A stretch of DNA of 64,000 nucleotides, from positions 16,456 through 80,455 of the forward strand of contig JAJEKV010000571.1 of the NCBI GenBank assembly GCA_021234155.1. The letters run 5' to 3'. Every line of letters begins with the position of its first letter. The stretch's first letter is position 1. The position numbers were made by a program, and so were the translations under genes. Positions 12,362 through 21,351 of this stretch are shown in pieces. The DNA comes from Isoetes taiwanensis. Taxonomy: Eukaryota; Streptophyta; Lycopodiopsida; Isoetales; Isoetaceae. The notes under the pieces are model-generated. The model saw only the letters and a list, made by a program, of their open reading frames with translations, did no database searches and was not told where the DNA came from.

Positions 12362-12396
12362 AAATTTGCCGTGATTCGGTAACTATATGGGTCAAA

Positions 12397-12640
12397 TTAA
12401 AAAAGAACAGGCACAAAAGGTTGGAAGTTACCTTGTGACTTACATTCACTAAAGCGATTTGTTGGATCATAACCGATGCATCCTGCTGATTTGGCGATTG
12501 GTGTGGAGCATGACTTAATGCATCCGTTGATCTCGCAGATTGTTGTCCGTTGGAGCACCCTTTGGAGCTTGACTTGATGCACCTACTGATTTGTTGACAT
12601 CTACCGATTTGTCCGGGCTTCACGTAACTTTGATGCATCT
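12397..12640 (-). CDS. Ser/Gln-rich open segment upstream of Ulp1 copy 1
   Basis: The - strand frame from an ATG at 12638 encodes a Ser/Gln/Lys-rich stretch (MHQSYVKPGQIGRCQQISRC, HAPHQSPNQQDASVM) with no domain. Three imperfect repeats of GATGCATC(C/A)...GATTTG underlie its composition. It could be an N-terminal exon of the same element gene or a chance frame; I lean slightly to the former because of strand and position. Confidence 0.25.
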
Positions 12641-12975
12641 TTCGATTTGCCCGAAGTTTCTATCGTGTCTAATGCTTCGAGAAGGGGGTGTGAGTGTCTT
12701 GTCCCCCTAGCGACCACATTGTACATCTATATCTACAAAGTAGGGATGAAGAAGTAAGCTACATATCCCAATTGCATCAAACAAGACTTGGTTAGCTTTG
12801 AGGGTAGAAAATAATTCCCTTTTGGTGTGCTAGATGGACTCACATAGTCATTGCCACCCGGTATGAGCAGTTAGACCTGAATTAGTAAAAGCGGCACCAT
12901 GCTCTCGCAAAACACTGGAATTGAATCACAATTGATTGTAACTATGCTTTGGTTTTTTTAACTAAGCTCCAGACT

Positions 12976-13100
12976 TTTTTACTCTCTTTACGATGTTCCT
13001 GTTTTTATATATCTAAAGTGTCCCCTAAAATGAGCGAGCGATCTCATCCCAGGGGGCACTTTAGATACACAAAACAGGAGAAGCAAAAGAGACTAAGCCA
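12976..13100. repeat. inverted-repeat hairpin A (~125 bp)
   Basis: Two arms of about 55-60 bases face each other across an 8-base loop centred near 13038. The inner 24 bases pair almost perfectly: ATCTAAAGTGTCCCCT...ATGAG against CTCAT...AGGGGGCACTTTAGAT. The outer arms (CTCTTTACGATGTTCCTGTTTT against AAAACAGGAGAAGCAAAAGAG) also pair with mismatches. It forms a tandem pair with hairpin B. It could be a foldback MITE-like element or a source of hairpin RNA. Confidence 0.85.
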
Positions 13101-13122
13101 GCCAGGATCTTGTTTTATGTCG

Positions 13123-13240
13123 GGCTTACTCCCTTTTCGAGTTTCCTGCTTGATGTATCTAATTCGCCACCTGAGTGAGCGATGTCATCCTAGGGGGCAA
13201 ATTAGATACAATAAACAGAAAACGAAGGAGACTAAGCCAG
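13123..13240. repeat. inverted-repeat hairpin B (~118 bp)
   Basis: A second inverted repeat with the same architecture lies 23 bases after hairpin A. Inner arms are ATCTAATTCGCCACCT...GTGA against TCAT...AGGGGGCAAATTAGAT, with the loop near 13181. Outer arms are GGCTTACTCCCTTTTCGAGT against AAACGAAGGAGACTAAGCC. Relative to hairpin A, both arms changed together (AAGTG/CACTT became ATT(C/T)G/CAAAT), so pairing is kept. Confidence 0.85.
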
Positions 13241-13299
13241 GCTTACTCTCTTTTCGAGCTACCTATAAGTGCTCACGTAGAAGTGCCTCAAGAGCTTGA

Positions 13300-14039
13300 A
13301 GTTGCTTTTGATCCTCCCTACCACACCTAAGGCTTGTACCCATGCCGTAGAAAATTCATGACAAACAATTCTCAATGCAACGTTGATTACAAATCCTACA
13401 AAGTGAACATAAATTTGTCAATGAGAATACAATTATACTAAGCACTTAGTGAATTTTGTTATGAAGTACCTCAAGAGGCCGAAAAAGGACATGGAAGATG
13501 GTATTGGACCGTGCATTCAAAGCAATCAAAGTTGGTAGTGGTTTCCCCATCCACCGGAGGACCTTGCCCAGAATGGACAAGCCACTACCATAATCTTGAC
13601 CTTATCAAGGTCCGGAAGTAGTGGATCCAAGACAAATAAAGGAAGACGGTCCTTGCAAGATAGAAACCTCTCTAACCTTGGTTCCGGCACTTTCAATCTT
13701 TGTTGTGTTGCCTTCCCTCGGCCGACGGCCAGATTAAGCTCCTCGATTTTTGTCCGCTCAAGTTCGGTAATAGTTCCTCATTTCCAAACCTGCGTATCTT
13801 GGCATATAGCCCGAATACCGATGCGCGACGACTTGGTTTATCCTTAATCATTCCTTCCATTTTTTTTTTAAATCTTTATTCATCTTCTCGGGCCCGAACT
13901 CAAGTTCTTTGAACCTTCATTTGTAGCACCTGCAGCAGCTTTGATCACAAGTTTGCAACCTTGCCTTACTAATGAATCACCGATCTTGTAGAGTTGATCC
14001 ATTCTCCCGGTGTCTGTTGAATTCATCCGAAAGTAATCC
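13300..14039. other. unassigned DNA between hairpins and the CACATATGG array
   Basis: No gene could be firmly supported. A - strand segment near 13912-14030 is open and encodes a charged stretch (GRMDQLYKIGDSLVRQGCKL), which could be an exon remnant, but the flanking splice sites are unclear. The + strand open frames at 13596-13912 overlap it and lack domains. Confidence 0.35.
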
Positions 14040-14480
14040 AATGTTAGTACCACATGACACAACAAAGTACCACTTTTACACACCACAAATTCCATCATGA
14101 CAAACTTTGCACCACAAATGGCGTCATATTCACCACATGTGGTGTGGCATGTGGCACCAAACGGTGCCACATGCCACACCACATATGGCACCACTAATGC
14201 ACCCAAGGCACCACATATGGCAATCCATTACCCGCACCACAAATGGCGTCAAAGACACCACATGTGGTGCAAAATGTGGATCTATAGTGGTGCCACATTA
14301 GACACCACATGTGGCACCACAATGCCACGAAGGCACCACATCCCGGGCATCCACCACCCCATATGTGGCGTATGGCGTGGTGCAATATTTAGAATAGCGA
14401 TTGGCACCACATATGGCGGACAATCCACCATTCACAAGTATCACCATATCTAACATCACATATGACACTAAGTATAGAAA
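14040..14480. repeat. ACCACATATGGC / ACCACATGTGG interspersed array
   Basis: About 15 copies of a 12-15 base motif of the form GCACCACAWATGGC or CACCACATGTGG occur in both orientations with irregular spacing. The array is depleted of stops, so overlapping open frames appear on both strands, each encoding His/Thr/Pro-rich or Cys/Val/Trp-rich products without domains. These frames are by-products of the repeat. Confidence 0.85.
14133..14188. repeat. 26-bp-stem hairpin with 4-base loop
   Basis: CCACATGTGGTGTGGCATGT...GGCACC (14133-14158) faces GGTGCC...ACATGCCACACCACATATGG (14163-14188) across the loop AAAC. Twenty-five of 26 positions pair. It sits inside the CACATATGG array and is the strongest single hairpin seen in the window. 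Confidence 0.9.
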
Positions 14481-15384
14481 CATATGGAAGCCAATTCACT
14501 ATTCGAGAAAAGGTACCACGTTTGGTACTATATGTGACACTACATATGCTACAAACTACATTATTAACATATAATTGGCACCATATGACTGTCCCTGTAA
14601 CACATTTGGAGCTACATACTATCGTGGAACTGAAATTATCCACCACAACTCGAAACTAGCAAAAGACAAATTTCCTACACATAACTTTACAACACACCCA
14701 AATGAAGAAGTAAGTGGTGTACTGATTGTTCAAGCTTGCTAGACCCTTTGGAAAATAATCAGCCCAATATTAAATTGCATCATATGGTGGTTCGGAAGAA
14801 GAGAATTGAAAAGTACCTATTTTTCGGTGATTTTCCCAGATTCTTCTTACGCCTTGAGGAGGCTTGAATTGTAGCCTAGTCATTTCAAGAGAGGAAGCAT
14901 CATCGTGGCATGTCGCTCTGCTTCCTCACTATTTGAAATGCTTGCATTCTTCCTCTTACGTTGGGACGGAGAGGCTTGGACTCTTTTTCTCTTAATTGTT
15001 GCGTAAACTCAACGGTTTATTTCTTTTCCTTTTTGTGTGAAGGTAATACGCAACAGCCATAGCATGCCTCCCCAGGCACACTTCCTACCTGTGATTTTTT
15101 TGTAAAGGCACATATATTCATTATACCTCTCCTTGCTCAGATTCTTCAACCTGCATGATGAAACAAAACAATATTCTAAACAACAGAGAATCATGGGCAT
15201 CCCCGAATCTAGAATGCAACCCACCTGTAAGTGGATTTTCCTAATACTTTCGGTCCCCAAACAGACTCGATTTCTTCTTGTGTGGCGTAATGCTTTTCTT
15301 GCCTGTACATTTCCTTGTAGGTGTATCCCGTGGCATTCAAGTCCGGTATGATCAGAGCCATTTCGTGATCGATCTTCTTGCCAG
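14481..15384. other. unassigned intergenic DNA
   Basis: Nothing firm was seen. Short open frames on both strands around 15009-15351 have no domain and overlap each other. Confidence 0.4.
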
Positions 15385-15513
15385 AAATCAGAAATTGTCT
15401 TGCCGGATTAAGGGAGCGTGATCAGAGTTTTTGAGGGAAAATGATAATTCAGAATCAGAAATGGTCTTGCCGGATTAAGGGAGCGTGATCAGAGTTTTTG
15501 AGGGAAAATGATC
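15385..15513. repeat. two-copy ~60-bp tandem duplication
   Basis: The block AATCAGAAATTGTCTTGCC...GGGAGCGTGATCAGAG...TTTTTGAGGGAAAATGAT occurs at about 15386-15444 and 15453-15512, with only one or two substitutions between the copies, so the duplication is recent. Confidence 0.9.
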
Positions 15514-15649
15514 GTGTATGTTGCTGAATAAGCCTGAATAAGACTGAAAGGACAAAATTTTGAATAAGTAATCATGTGTATTTTTGAAAAAATAACTCCC
15601 TCTCCCACTACAAATTCGGTAGTTCCCACCACACTTAGCACCCAAAAAT

Positions 15650-16047
15650 GTGGTGCTAAAATGCACGTTTTTGTTCCACTACAACATGCTCTCACCCCAC
15701 TCCAATCAAGAGACCAATGCTGCCATAGAGGCATGGCATGCTGCACTTAAGTTGTGCCTAGGCATATGTAAACGTGCAGTTCGAGGCAGGAGAATTGACT
15801 GGTTGCTCTACATTCTCACTAACAATGTGGAGACACACATGGCTTACATGAGGTAACATTTAATTTACCTTGCATATTTACCTTGCAAATGATTGATATA
15901 TAGCTATGTTCTAGGTCTATGAAGGAACATGGATTTGTAGTAAACACCTCACAGGAACAAATAGTAGAGTGCGCAATTAGAGCGCTCGGAATATTGCCGA
16001 TGAACAAGTCACATTTACCAACTTCGAGGAGGGCGAGGCTCATGTGA
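15650..16047 (+). pseudogene. MULE-transposase-like fragment (two exons)
   Basis: The first exon (to 15852) contains NQETNAAIEAWHAALK followed by GRRIDWLLYILTNNV. This resembles the conserved N-x-x-I-E-x-(F/W)-H-x-x-L-K and GRR(L/I)DWL block seen near the C-terminal part of plant Mutator-like/SWIM-domain transposases. It ends ATGAG|GTAACA. An acceptor at 15914 opens a second exon (15915-16047) that stays in frame (SMKEHGFVVNTSQEQ...) and stops at 16045-16047. The catalytic DDE core and the SWIM zinc finger are absent, so this is a fragment or an exon set of a decayed element. It converges on the small - strand gene that ends 48 bases later. Confidence 0.55.
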
Positions 16048-16094
16048 TCGAAGATGTCGCATAGGGATGGATCAACCCTCTAGGACTTCCCTAA

Positions 16095-16535
16095 TTAGAA
16101 CCTTCTTTCGCAGCCTCCGTGCAGCATACATTTCCTCGAAGCAGGCTTGGTGTTGCCTTCCCAGACAAGGTCCGTAGCTAGCAAATACTTCAAAGCCTTG
16201 CCCTGGATAATGCATTTCTTCAATTCCCAAAGCAATGCCCTGTGGCTTGGCCGACCGGGATCAGTGTGCAGAGGCCTAGGGGTCTCTCTAAATTCCCCAT
16301 TCTCCACGGTCTCTGCACGAACCATGAGGGGATCATGAAAAGATTAATATGAAAGTAGAACATAAATGTGAAGGAAGACAACAACATGCTTACTTTGGAA
16401 CGTTTTTATGCTGTCAGGTTGGGCGAGATCTAGCCCCACTTCCTCCTGAATTTCATTCAAGTGGACGAGAATATCCTCCAGACTGTGGGCATTGATGGCA
16501 CTGCTCTCAACAAGCTGTTGTCGGGTCCTCACCAT
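16095..16535 (-). CDS. small two-exon gene, unknown function (119 aa)
   Basis: I do not recognise this protein. Exon 1 is 16535-16394, starting MVRTRQQLVESSAINAHSLE, with donor A|GTAAGC. Exon 2 is 16312-16095, after a GTGCAG acceptor. The join (A+AG) keeps the frame, giving 120 codons including the stop. The N-terminal half is acidic and probably helical (LEDILVHLNEIQEEVGLDL). The C-terminal half is basic (LLWELKKCIIQGKALKYLLA, CMLHGGCERRF). A TATATATA box lies 97 bases upstream of the start, which is a sensible plant promoter distance. The in-frame splice plus the TATA box argue for a real transcription unit, perhaps the first part of a larger element gene. Confidence 0.5.
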
Positions 16536-16630
16536 CTTTCACTTAGCTTGAACAGTAGGCAAATGAACTCGACTGCTACTGAACTCAATTGAAACCAACT
16601 AACTTTCTAGCAAGAAGAACTAAGGCAAGG

Positions 16631-16640
16631 GTATATATAG
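16631..16640 (-). promoter_or_regulatory. TATA box of the small - strand gene
   Basis: On the - strand the sequence reads CTATATATAC, 97-105 bases before the ATG at 16535. A start site about 30 bases downstream would leave a 5' leader of about 70 bases. The surrounding region has no other obvious gene to serve. Confidence 0.5.
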
Positions 16641-16768
16641 ACTCATGAATCAACCGTTGTACTATCCGTTGTACAACGGTTAACCCGTGTTTTCAATTTC
16701 TAATGGTAAAGTGGTAAAGTCGACTTTTTTTCAATGGCTAGGTAATTCTATTATTTTTTTTTACGTGG

Positions 16769-17515
16769 GGATCCCGGAGGACGGAATCTCCTTGTGGTGA
16801 TCCCGGCCTCTGGGATCACCACACATTGGACCCCGTCCTCCGGGATCACCAACCGGCGGACGGGATTTTTTAAAGCCCTTTTTTAAATGGCGGACGTAAT
16901 TCTATTGTTTTTTTTTCTTGGGTTTCTGGTGATTCCGGAGGACGGAATCCACATGCGGTGATCCCGGCCTCCGAACCTGCGGACGTGATTTTTTGATAAT
17001 TGTTAGGTCTATTTTTTTTTTTTTGGTTGTCTGGTGATTCGTAGAACGGAATCCACCTGTGGTGATCCCGGCCTCCGGGATCTCCACACTTGATCCCGTC
17101 CTCTGGGATCACCAGGCAGTTGATCCCGTCCTCCGGGATCACCAACTGACGGACGGGATTTTTTAATGCTGGTTGAGTAATTGTATTCTTTTTTTTTTTT
17201 GCTGTCCGGTAATCCCGGAGGACGGAATCATATTGTGGTGACCGGGATCACCACGCAGTTGATCCCGTCCTCCGGGATCATCACGTGGCAGACGGGATTT
17301 TTTAAAGGCTAAGTTTCACTAGTCTTTCTTTTTTTGCTGTCTGGGGATCCCGGAGGACGGCATCTAATTGTGGTGATCCCGTCCTCCGGGATCACCATTA
17401 TAATGGTTAGTCTTTTTTTGGTGGTTGTTTTATTATTTGGCTCCCTGGGGATCCCGGAGGTGTTCAAATTTCGGGATCCCAGAGCTATTCAAGTTTCGGG
17501 ATCCCAGAGGTGTTC
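16769..17515. repeat. array of GGTGATCCCGGNCTCCGGGATCACC palindromes (left cluster)
   Basis: GATCCCGGAGGACGGAATC and the palindrome TGGTGATCCCG(G/T)CCTCCGGGATCACCA recur many times over about 750 bases, separated by T-tracts (TTTTTTTTT) and GGACGGGATTTTTTAA spacers. Larger units of about 180 bases, each starting near a T-tract plus (T)CTGG(G/T)GAT, can be seen from about 16905, 17025, 17205 and 17335. Short open frames here are by-products of the repeat. Confidence 0.9.
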
Positions 17516-17708
17516 AAATTCAGTTCGTCTGTTATGAAGTGCCATGGGAGGCAGATTGACAAGTCAAGAGTGAACCCAGAATAGAGAAAAGAAAGGCAAG
17601 TTCCCACTTCAATTAACCATTGAAAAACTGCCATATTTACAAACATAGCAGACAATTTACATGTTTTACAAGGAACAACCTTTTTTTCTGTTATGGAGAG
17701 AGTTCAGA

Positions 17709-18620
17709 TCATGGACCATTCAGCATCAACCTGGTCACGGGCCGTGCGAATTGGTTGCTACCCTCGGGCAAGTAGAAGGTTGATTTTCCTGCATTTACGC
17801 AGTCACTTAACTTCTGCAGCATCATCTTGAAGCCTGTCCTCAAATTGTCCATGTCTTCTTTGGCAAACCAGTCCCGGTTGATCACCATCTGAAGACAGTA
17901 GATAAGACAAAAGATAAGACAGTTGATCACCAAAAAAGACAAAAGATAACACAATGATAACTCACATCTGTCTCCTTGTTGTAGATTTCCCTGATGAATT
18001 TCTGCACACAACCAATAACATAGATGCCACAATCCTGGTTGTTGTGCTGTTGTGGAGCTTCCATCAACATTACTGGTGCATTATGCAATGCTGATGCCTC
18101 GTGCCTCCACCTCTTAAATACATCACTTAAAAACCTGCAAGTCAAGGCATTAGAAGATAGGCTATGAATGTATGGTTAGCAAATGTTACACTCACAAAGT
18201 GATGAACCTGCGTGTTGGAGCATGGAGGGGATCAAAGGAATCGAAATGCAATATGCAAGGGCAAGGCTTATTGAGTTTCTGGCAAGCCAAAGGATCAGCC
18301 ACCAAAATGAACAGGCTCCAATGGCTACTGCATAGGACAAGCTGTAATCAATTCAAACCAGAACTAGAAATGCAATAAAAATTCCACTTCCCAAACCCAA
18401 TTTACCTGGCATTAACCGGTATGTAGTAGAACTGTGCATACTGGATTTTCCACACGGCCTTACCAAAGGGGGGTCCCGGAATTAGCTTCACAAACTGCTC
18501 GTAGGCACCACACAGGCCTGGTTTCGTGCCATTTAGGAACATGCCAAAAGCAGCAGGGTGGAGGAAGACATGATGACAGCGTTTTTGGTGAGGAATTTAG
18601 TGTGCAAGAACCCTGCCAAA
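17709..18620 (-). CDS. Ulp1/C48-type cysteine protease catalytic module (copy 2)
   Basis: This is the C-terminal protease domain of a second Ulp1-family gene. Four - strand exons are supported. One ends at 18406 and encodes HPAAFGMFLNGTKPGLCGAY and VWKIQYAQFYYIPVNA. Then 18327-18208 has His in SHWSLFILVA and Asp in ILHFDSFDPL. Then 18134-17966 has Gln and Cys in QQHNNQDCGIYVIG. Last is 17888-17709, encoding MVINRDWFAKEDM and ending LMLNGP-stop. All junctions have GT-AG ends and keep frame. The complete His-Asp-Gln-Cys set, including the canonical DCG, suggests an active peptidase or recent decay only. The 5' end of the first exon is blurred: a one-base frame change near 18600 is needed to extend it. 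Upstream exons to 20268 belong to the same gene. Confidence 0.78.
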
Positions 18621-18669
18621 GCTGAATTTAGCTTACCATGCAAGAAATAAAAACAAGGACAACACACTT

Positions 18670-18795
18670 ACAGTAAATAAGCTCCTAGGCAGTCGGCATC
18701 GATCTCAGAATCTTCAAAACCGAGGGCACCTGGAATAGTGGAGAATTCGAGGGCCTCTGCCCCCGAGATGTGGAATTCAACATCGGATGATTTGC
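18670..18795 (-). CDS. probable internal exon of the Ulp1 copy 2 gene
   Basis: The - strand frame GTGGGCAGCAAATC... encodes VGSKSSDVEFHISGAEALEF and then FEDSEIDADCLGAYLL, ending near a GTAAGT donor at about 18670. The acidic content matches the neighbouring exons. The junction with the upstream 18805-19284 exon is unclear: direct read-through is one base out of frame, so either a short unrecognised intron or a frameshift separates them. Confidence 0.5.
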
Positions 18796-18804
18796 TGCCC
18801 ACCT

Positions 18805-19284
18805 TCAACAGAGGATTTGAACCACAATTGGATAATCTAGAGAAAATTTAGACTGCCAAAGCTCCTTTCTAATCCCTCTGTCATATGATATTAGAGCAGC
18901 GAAGAAGTGGGGGTCCAGCATATACAAATACCACATTTTTATCTTGCTCGGGGTCAGGGGGGCCAATTCATCTGCATTTTCAGGCTCATCCTCTGATTCT
19001 TCATGCACAATCTGGTTTGGATCCATCAGATCTGCATCCCTACGGGCCTGCACAAAAGTCCGCTTCCTTGGGGTGCCCTGCCGAGTTGGGGTGTTCGAAT
19101 TTGGGGTTTTCGAAGGAGGTGAACTAAATTCAAGTTTATTCATAGCGTCTACCTCCGCACTCACATCGTCATCGTCCAACTGGCGCTGTTCCTCGCTCAA
19201 ATCGCCAAACAAATCCTTATCATCCAAATTGCCATGCGTGTTCTTAATCCTTTCCTTGATCTCCCTTATCCGCTCTTCCTGCAT
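18805..19284 (-). CDS. acidic/coiled-coil exon of the Ulp1 copy 2 gene
   Basis: The exon opens after a GAAATGCAG acceptor-like sequence near 19280 and encodes a charged helix (EERIREIKERIKN), an acidic linker, a Ser/Thr/Pro-rich basic segment (SKTPNSNTPTRQGTPRKR), another acidic run (EESEDEPENADEL), and a hydrophobic tail (IKMWYLYMLDPHFFAALI). No catalytic domain is present. The arrangement suits the regulatory N-terminal part of a transposon-type Ulp1 protein. Open frames on the opposite strand are shadows. Confidence 0.55.
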   Translation of the reverse strand: MQEERIREIKERIKNTHGNLDDKDLFGDLSEEQRQLDDDDVSAEVDAMNKLEFSSPPSKTPNSNTPTRQGTPRKRTFVQARRDADLMDPNQIVHEESEDEPENADELAPLTPSKIKMWYLYMLDPHFFAALISYDRGIRKELWQSKFSLDYPIVVQILC

Positions 19285-19334
19285 TTCAAGTTATGTGGCC
19301 TCCTTTCTCCGCACCTGCAGGTTTATAAAGCTCG

Positions 19335-19545
19335 GGCCGTGTCATCCAGAAGGCCGAGGGCGATTTGGTCATCTGCCATACGCTCTGCTGCTGCCCTTGC
19401 CCTCTGAAGTTTTCTGCTCAGATTGTGGCTGAATTTGAAGTCGGGATCAAGAGATCTCTGAAATCTGATCTTCCCATAATCTCTAACCCTCACCTTAGCC
19501 TTATTCTTCGGAATTCGACCCCTTGGCGCATCTGGAACCCTGTAA
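19335..19545 (-). CDS. possible exon of the Ulp1 copy 2 gene
   Basis: The - strand frame is open and reads KAKVRVRDYGKIRFQRSLDP, then DFKFSHNLSRKLQRARAAAE, then ERMADDQIALGLLDD before a stop near 19327. The basic and heptad-like spacing suggests a helical region. A 33-base direct repeat (CCTTAGCCTTATTCTTCGGAATTCGACCCC, near 19495 and 19549) interrupts this part of the gene and probably shifted or duplicated an exon edge. Confidence 0.4.
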
Positions 19546-19580
19546 CCTTAGCCTTATTCTTCGGAATTCGACCCCTCCAT
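19490..19580. repeat. 33-bp direct repeat inside the Ulp1 copy 2 gene
   Basis: CCTTAGCCTTATTCTTCGGA followed by ATTCGACCCCT occurs twice with a 54-base period and no visible substitutions, so it is a recent small duplication within the coding region. Confidence 0.9.
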
Positions 19581-19659
19581 CTTCCTGCTGTAGGATTTGC
19601 TGCAATCACCGACTTGGCAACGCCATTTTCGACTGAGCTGATCATACCTGTAATCCTTC

Positions 19660-20268
19660 AAAAATTCTTGAGTTGTCAGCTCCTCACTTGGATTGACGTT
19701 AAAACATTCAACATTACTTTTCGGGGCCTCATCCTCATCTGCATGATGGGCATTTTTTTGCACATCTACATTTCCTTCCCATTGGCCATCGACTGAACCC
19801 TCGGGCCTGGCAGCAGGGATAATCTTCTGTGGCGAAGCTCCTTTAGCTCTTGCTTCTGCCCTTAATCTCTTTTTGTTCGGGGATTGAACCTCTTGGTCGG
19901 ATTCAATCCCAGCAATATCTTTGAAGCAGTCGGGCAATTTCCAAGCCGAGTTTTCTTCTATTGCCCCATTCCAGTTTTCGTTAATGGACGTATTTAGGCT
20001 GATTTCGAGGTTAATCGACTCCTCCACCATCTGTAAAATAACATAACCGGTTAGAATAAGACTTTAATAGAATAAAAACAGACCTGTCGATGGCGCTTAC
20101 CTTTAAATACTCGCCAGATGCAACAACGGCGGCGGCTTTGTGGATTCTAGTGAAGCAATCGGGCCCTTTAAAACCGGGGCGGTGGAAAGGGCAATCGTTC
20201 TTGGCGCCGCCGAGTTCCGGACATAGCCATGTAAAGCTGTGCTCCCCTTCCTCCGGAATCCCCCGCAC
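19660..20268 (-). CDS. 5' exons of the Ulp1 copy 2 gene
   Basis: Exon 1 (20268 to about 20098) starts MRGIPEEGEHSFTWLCPELG and has Cys/His pairs (C-x8-C-x-F-H, then CF-x2-IH) that could be a small zinc-binding motif. It ends EYLK at AAG|GTAAGC. Exon 2 starts after TTTTACAG at 20030 (MVEESINLEISLNTSINENW) and continues in the same phase, with a basic patch (PNKKRLRAEARAKGASPQKI) that could be a nuclear signal, to ATTACAG|GTATGA near 19664. Reading on past that donor gives an unrelated tail. The start at 20268 is the first in-frame ATG; there is no obvious TATA box within 100 bases. Confidence 0.55.
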
Positions 20269-20379
20269 ACGCGTGGCGACTTCGCAGGTGGGACCCGCGA
20301 CGAATAAGCGGCGGTTTCCGCCCTCGGTTATACCATTAGTGGATGGCTACGACACTGACCTGGGCCGTCAGGCATTAAT

Positions 20380-20885
20380 TCAAACCGGTGGCATCGATTG
20401 GACCACGTGGACGGCCGCCACTCGCCGTCGGGCGTGTGGTGATCCGGGAGGATGTTTTTCACCGAAAAAGGCCTCTCGGGGGATCTTTGAGGCCTAATAA
20501 CCCCCGGGCAGATAACGGGGGCGAGACGGGTACGATAGCGATGGATCCCGGCGAGGGATCACACCCGTCGGATTCGGGTGATACCGGAGGACGTTTCCAC
20601 CGAGGAGTCCTAGCGGAGATCCCGGAGGGCATCATTTGCCCGGGTCCCCCTCGATGTCATGGCCCATGACGCCATGCTTAGTGATCCCGAGGTCGGGATA
20701 GGTCGGGGATATCTACCTCGGCCAATATCACACCCGGAGGAGGGGATCACACCACCTTTTGGTGATCCCTGAGGAGGGAATCACCACCGGAGACGGGCGA
20801 TGTTTATGCGGCCACGGTTGGGATCCCGGAGGTCGGGATCGGGTGTTGGTGATTAGGAGATGATCACCGGTGAATTTTTTGGTGA
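20380..20885. repeat. array of GATCCCGGAGG-type repeats (right cluster)
   Basis: Diverged relatives of the left-cluster motif occur here (GATCCCGGCGAGGGATCAC, GATACCGGAGGACG, GATCCCGGAGGGCATC, GATCCCGAGGTCGGGAT, GGATCCCGGAGGTCGGGAT), in a GC-rich setting. An isolated copy (CCGGGATCCCCGAAACC) lies at about 21042. The right cluster starts about 110 bases upstream of the first Ulp1 copy 2 exon, so the two clusters bracket that gene. Confidence 0.85.
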
Positions 20886-21351
20886 TACGAGGGGGAACAC
20901 CACGGGAGGACCGGATGTGTCGGCGTGGGCTTTATCGCATTTTCTCGCGAGTGCCCCCTCACGTGTGCCGATGCGGTGAAAAGGGGGCCCTGAAAGCGGT
21001 CCTCCGTCGAGCCACGGTGGTGATCTGGGAGGCGGATTTTTTCCGGGATCCCCGAAACCAGGGTAAGACTATCCTGATGAGCCGATGGGAACATGCTAGC
21101 TTGCCAAAATTCCAGCTAGGATCACATTGCATTTTTTGCATGATTTGGATATTTAAATTTATAACATCCCCAATTAAATTTCTAACATGCCCAACTTTAT
21201 TGACTCAATTTCATCAGCATTGACTGGTAACTGGAAATTACCTTCTTTTCTACTAATTGATGGCAGCTGTTAGGTAGTTTTTATCTTTTTACAAATTTCA
21301 AGACAAAAGCGATTTGCATTTCTGAAGTCCACTCTGCTTCTGAGCTCAGCT
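20886..21351. other. upstream region of the BAHD gene
   Basis: No gene lies here. The last 150 bases are AT-rich and should contain the BAHD promoter and 5' leader. TATTTAAATTTATAA (near 21148) and TTTTTATCTTTTTAC (near 21277) are weak TATA candidates, and neither is convincing. Confidence 0.35.

Noticed and set aside
14097-14453. 118-codon + strand open frame and several - strand frames as genes
   Set aside because: Open frames in almost every phase arise because the ACCACATATGGC repeat lacks stops. Products are low-complexity and have no domain.
18885-19432. Two long + strand open frames over 18.9-19.4 kb
   Set aside because: They are shadows of the - strand acidic exon, which has matching splice signals and sits in line with the Ulp1 exons.
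20090-20669. + strand open frames of 135 and 93 codons
   Set aside because: They overlap the first Ulp1 exon in antisense and then run through the GATCCCGGAGG repeat array; high GC keeps them open by chance.
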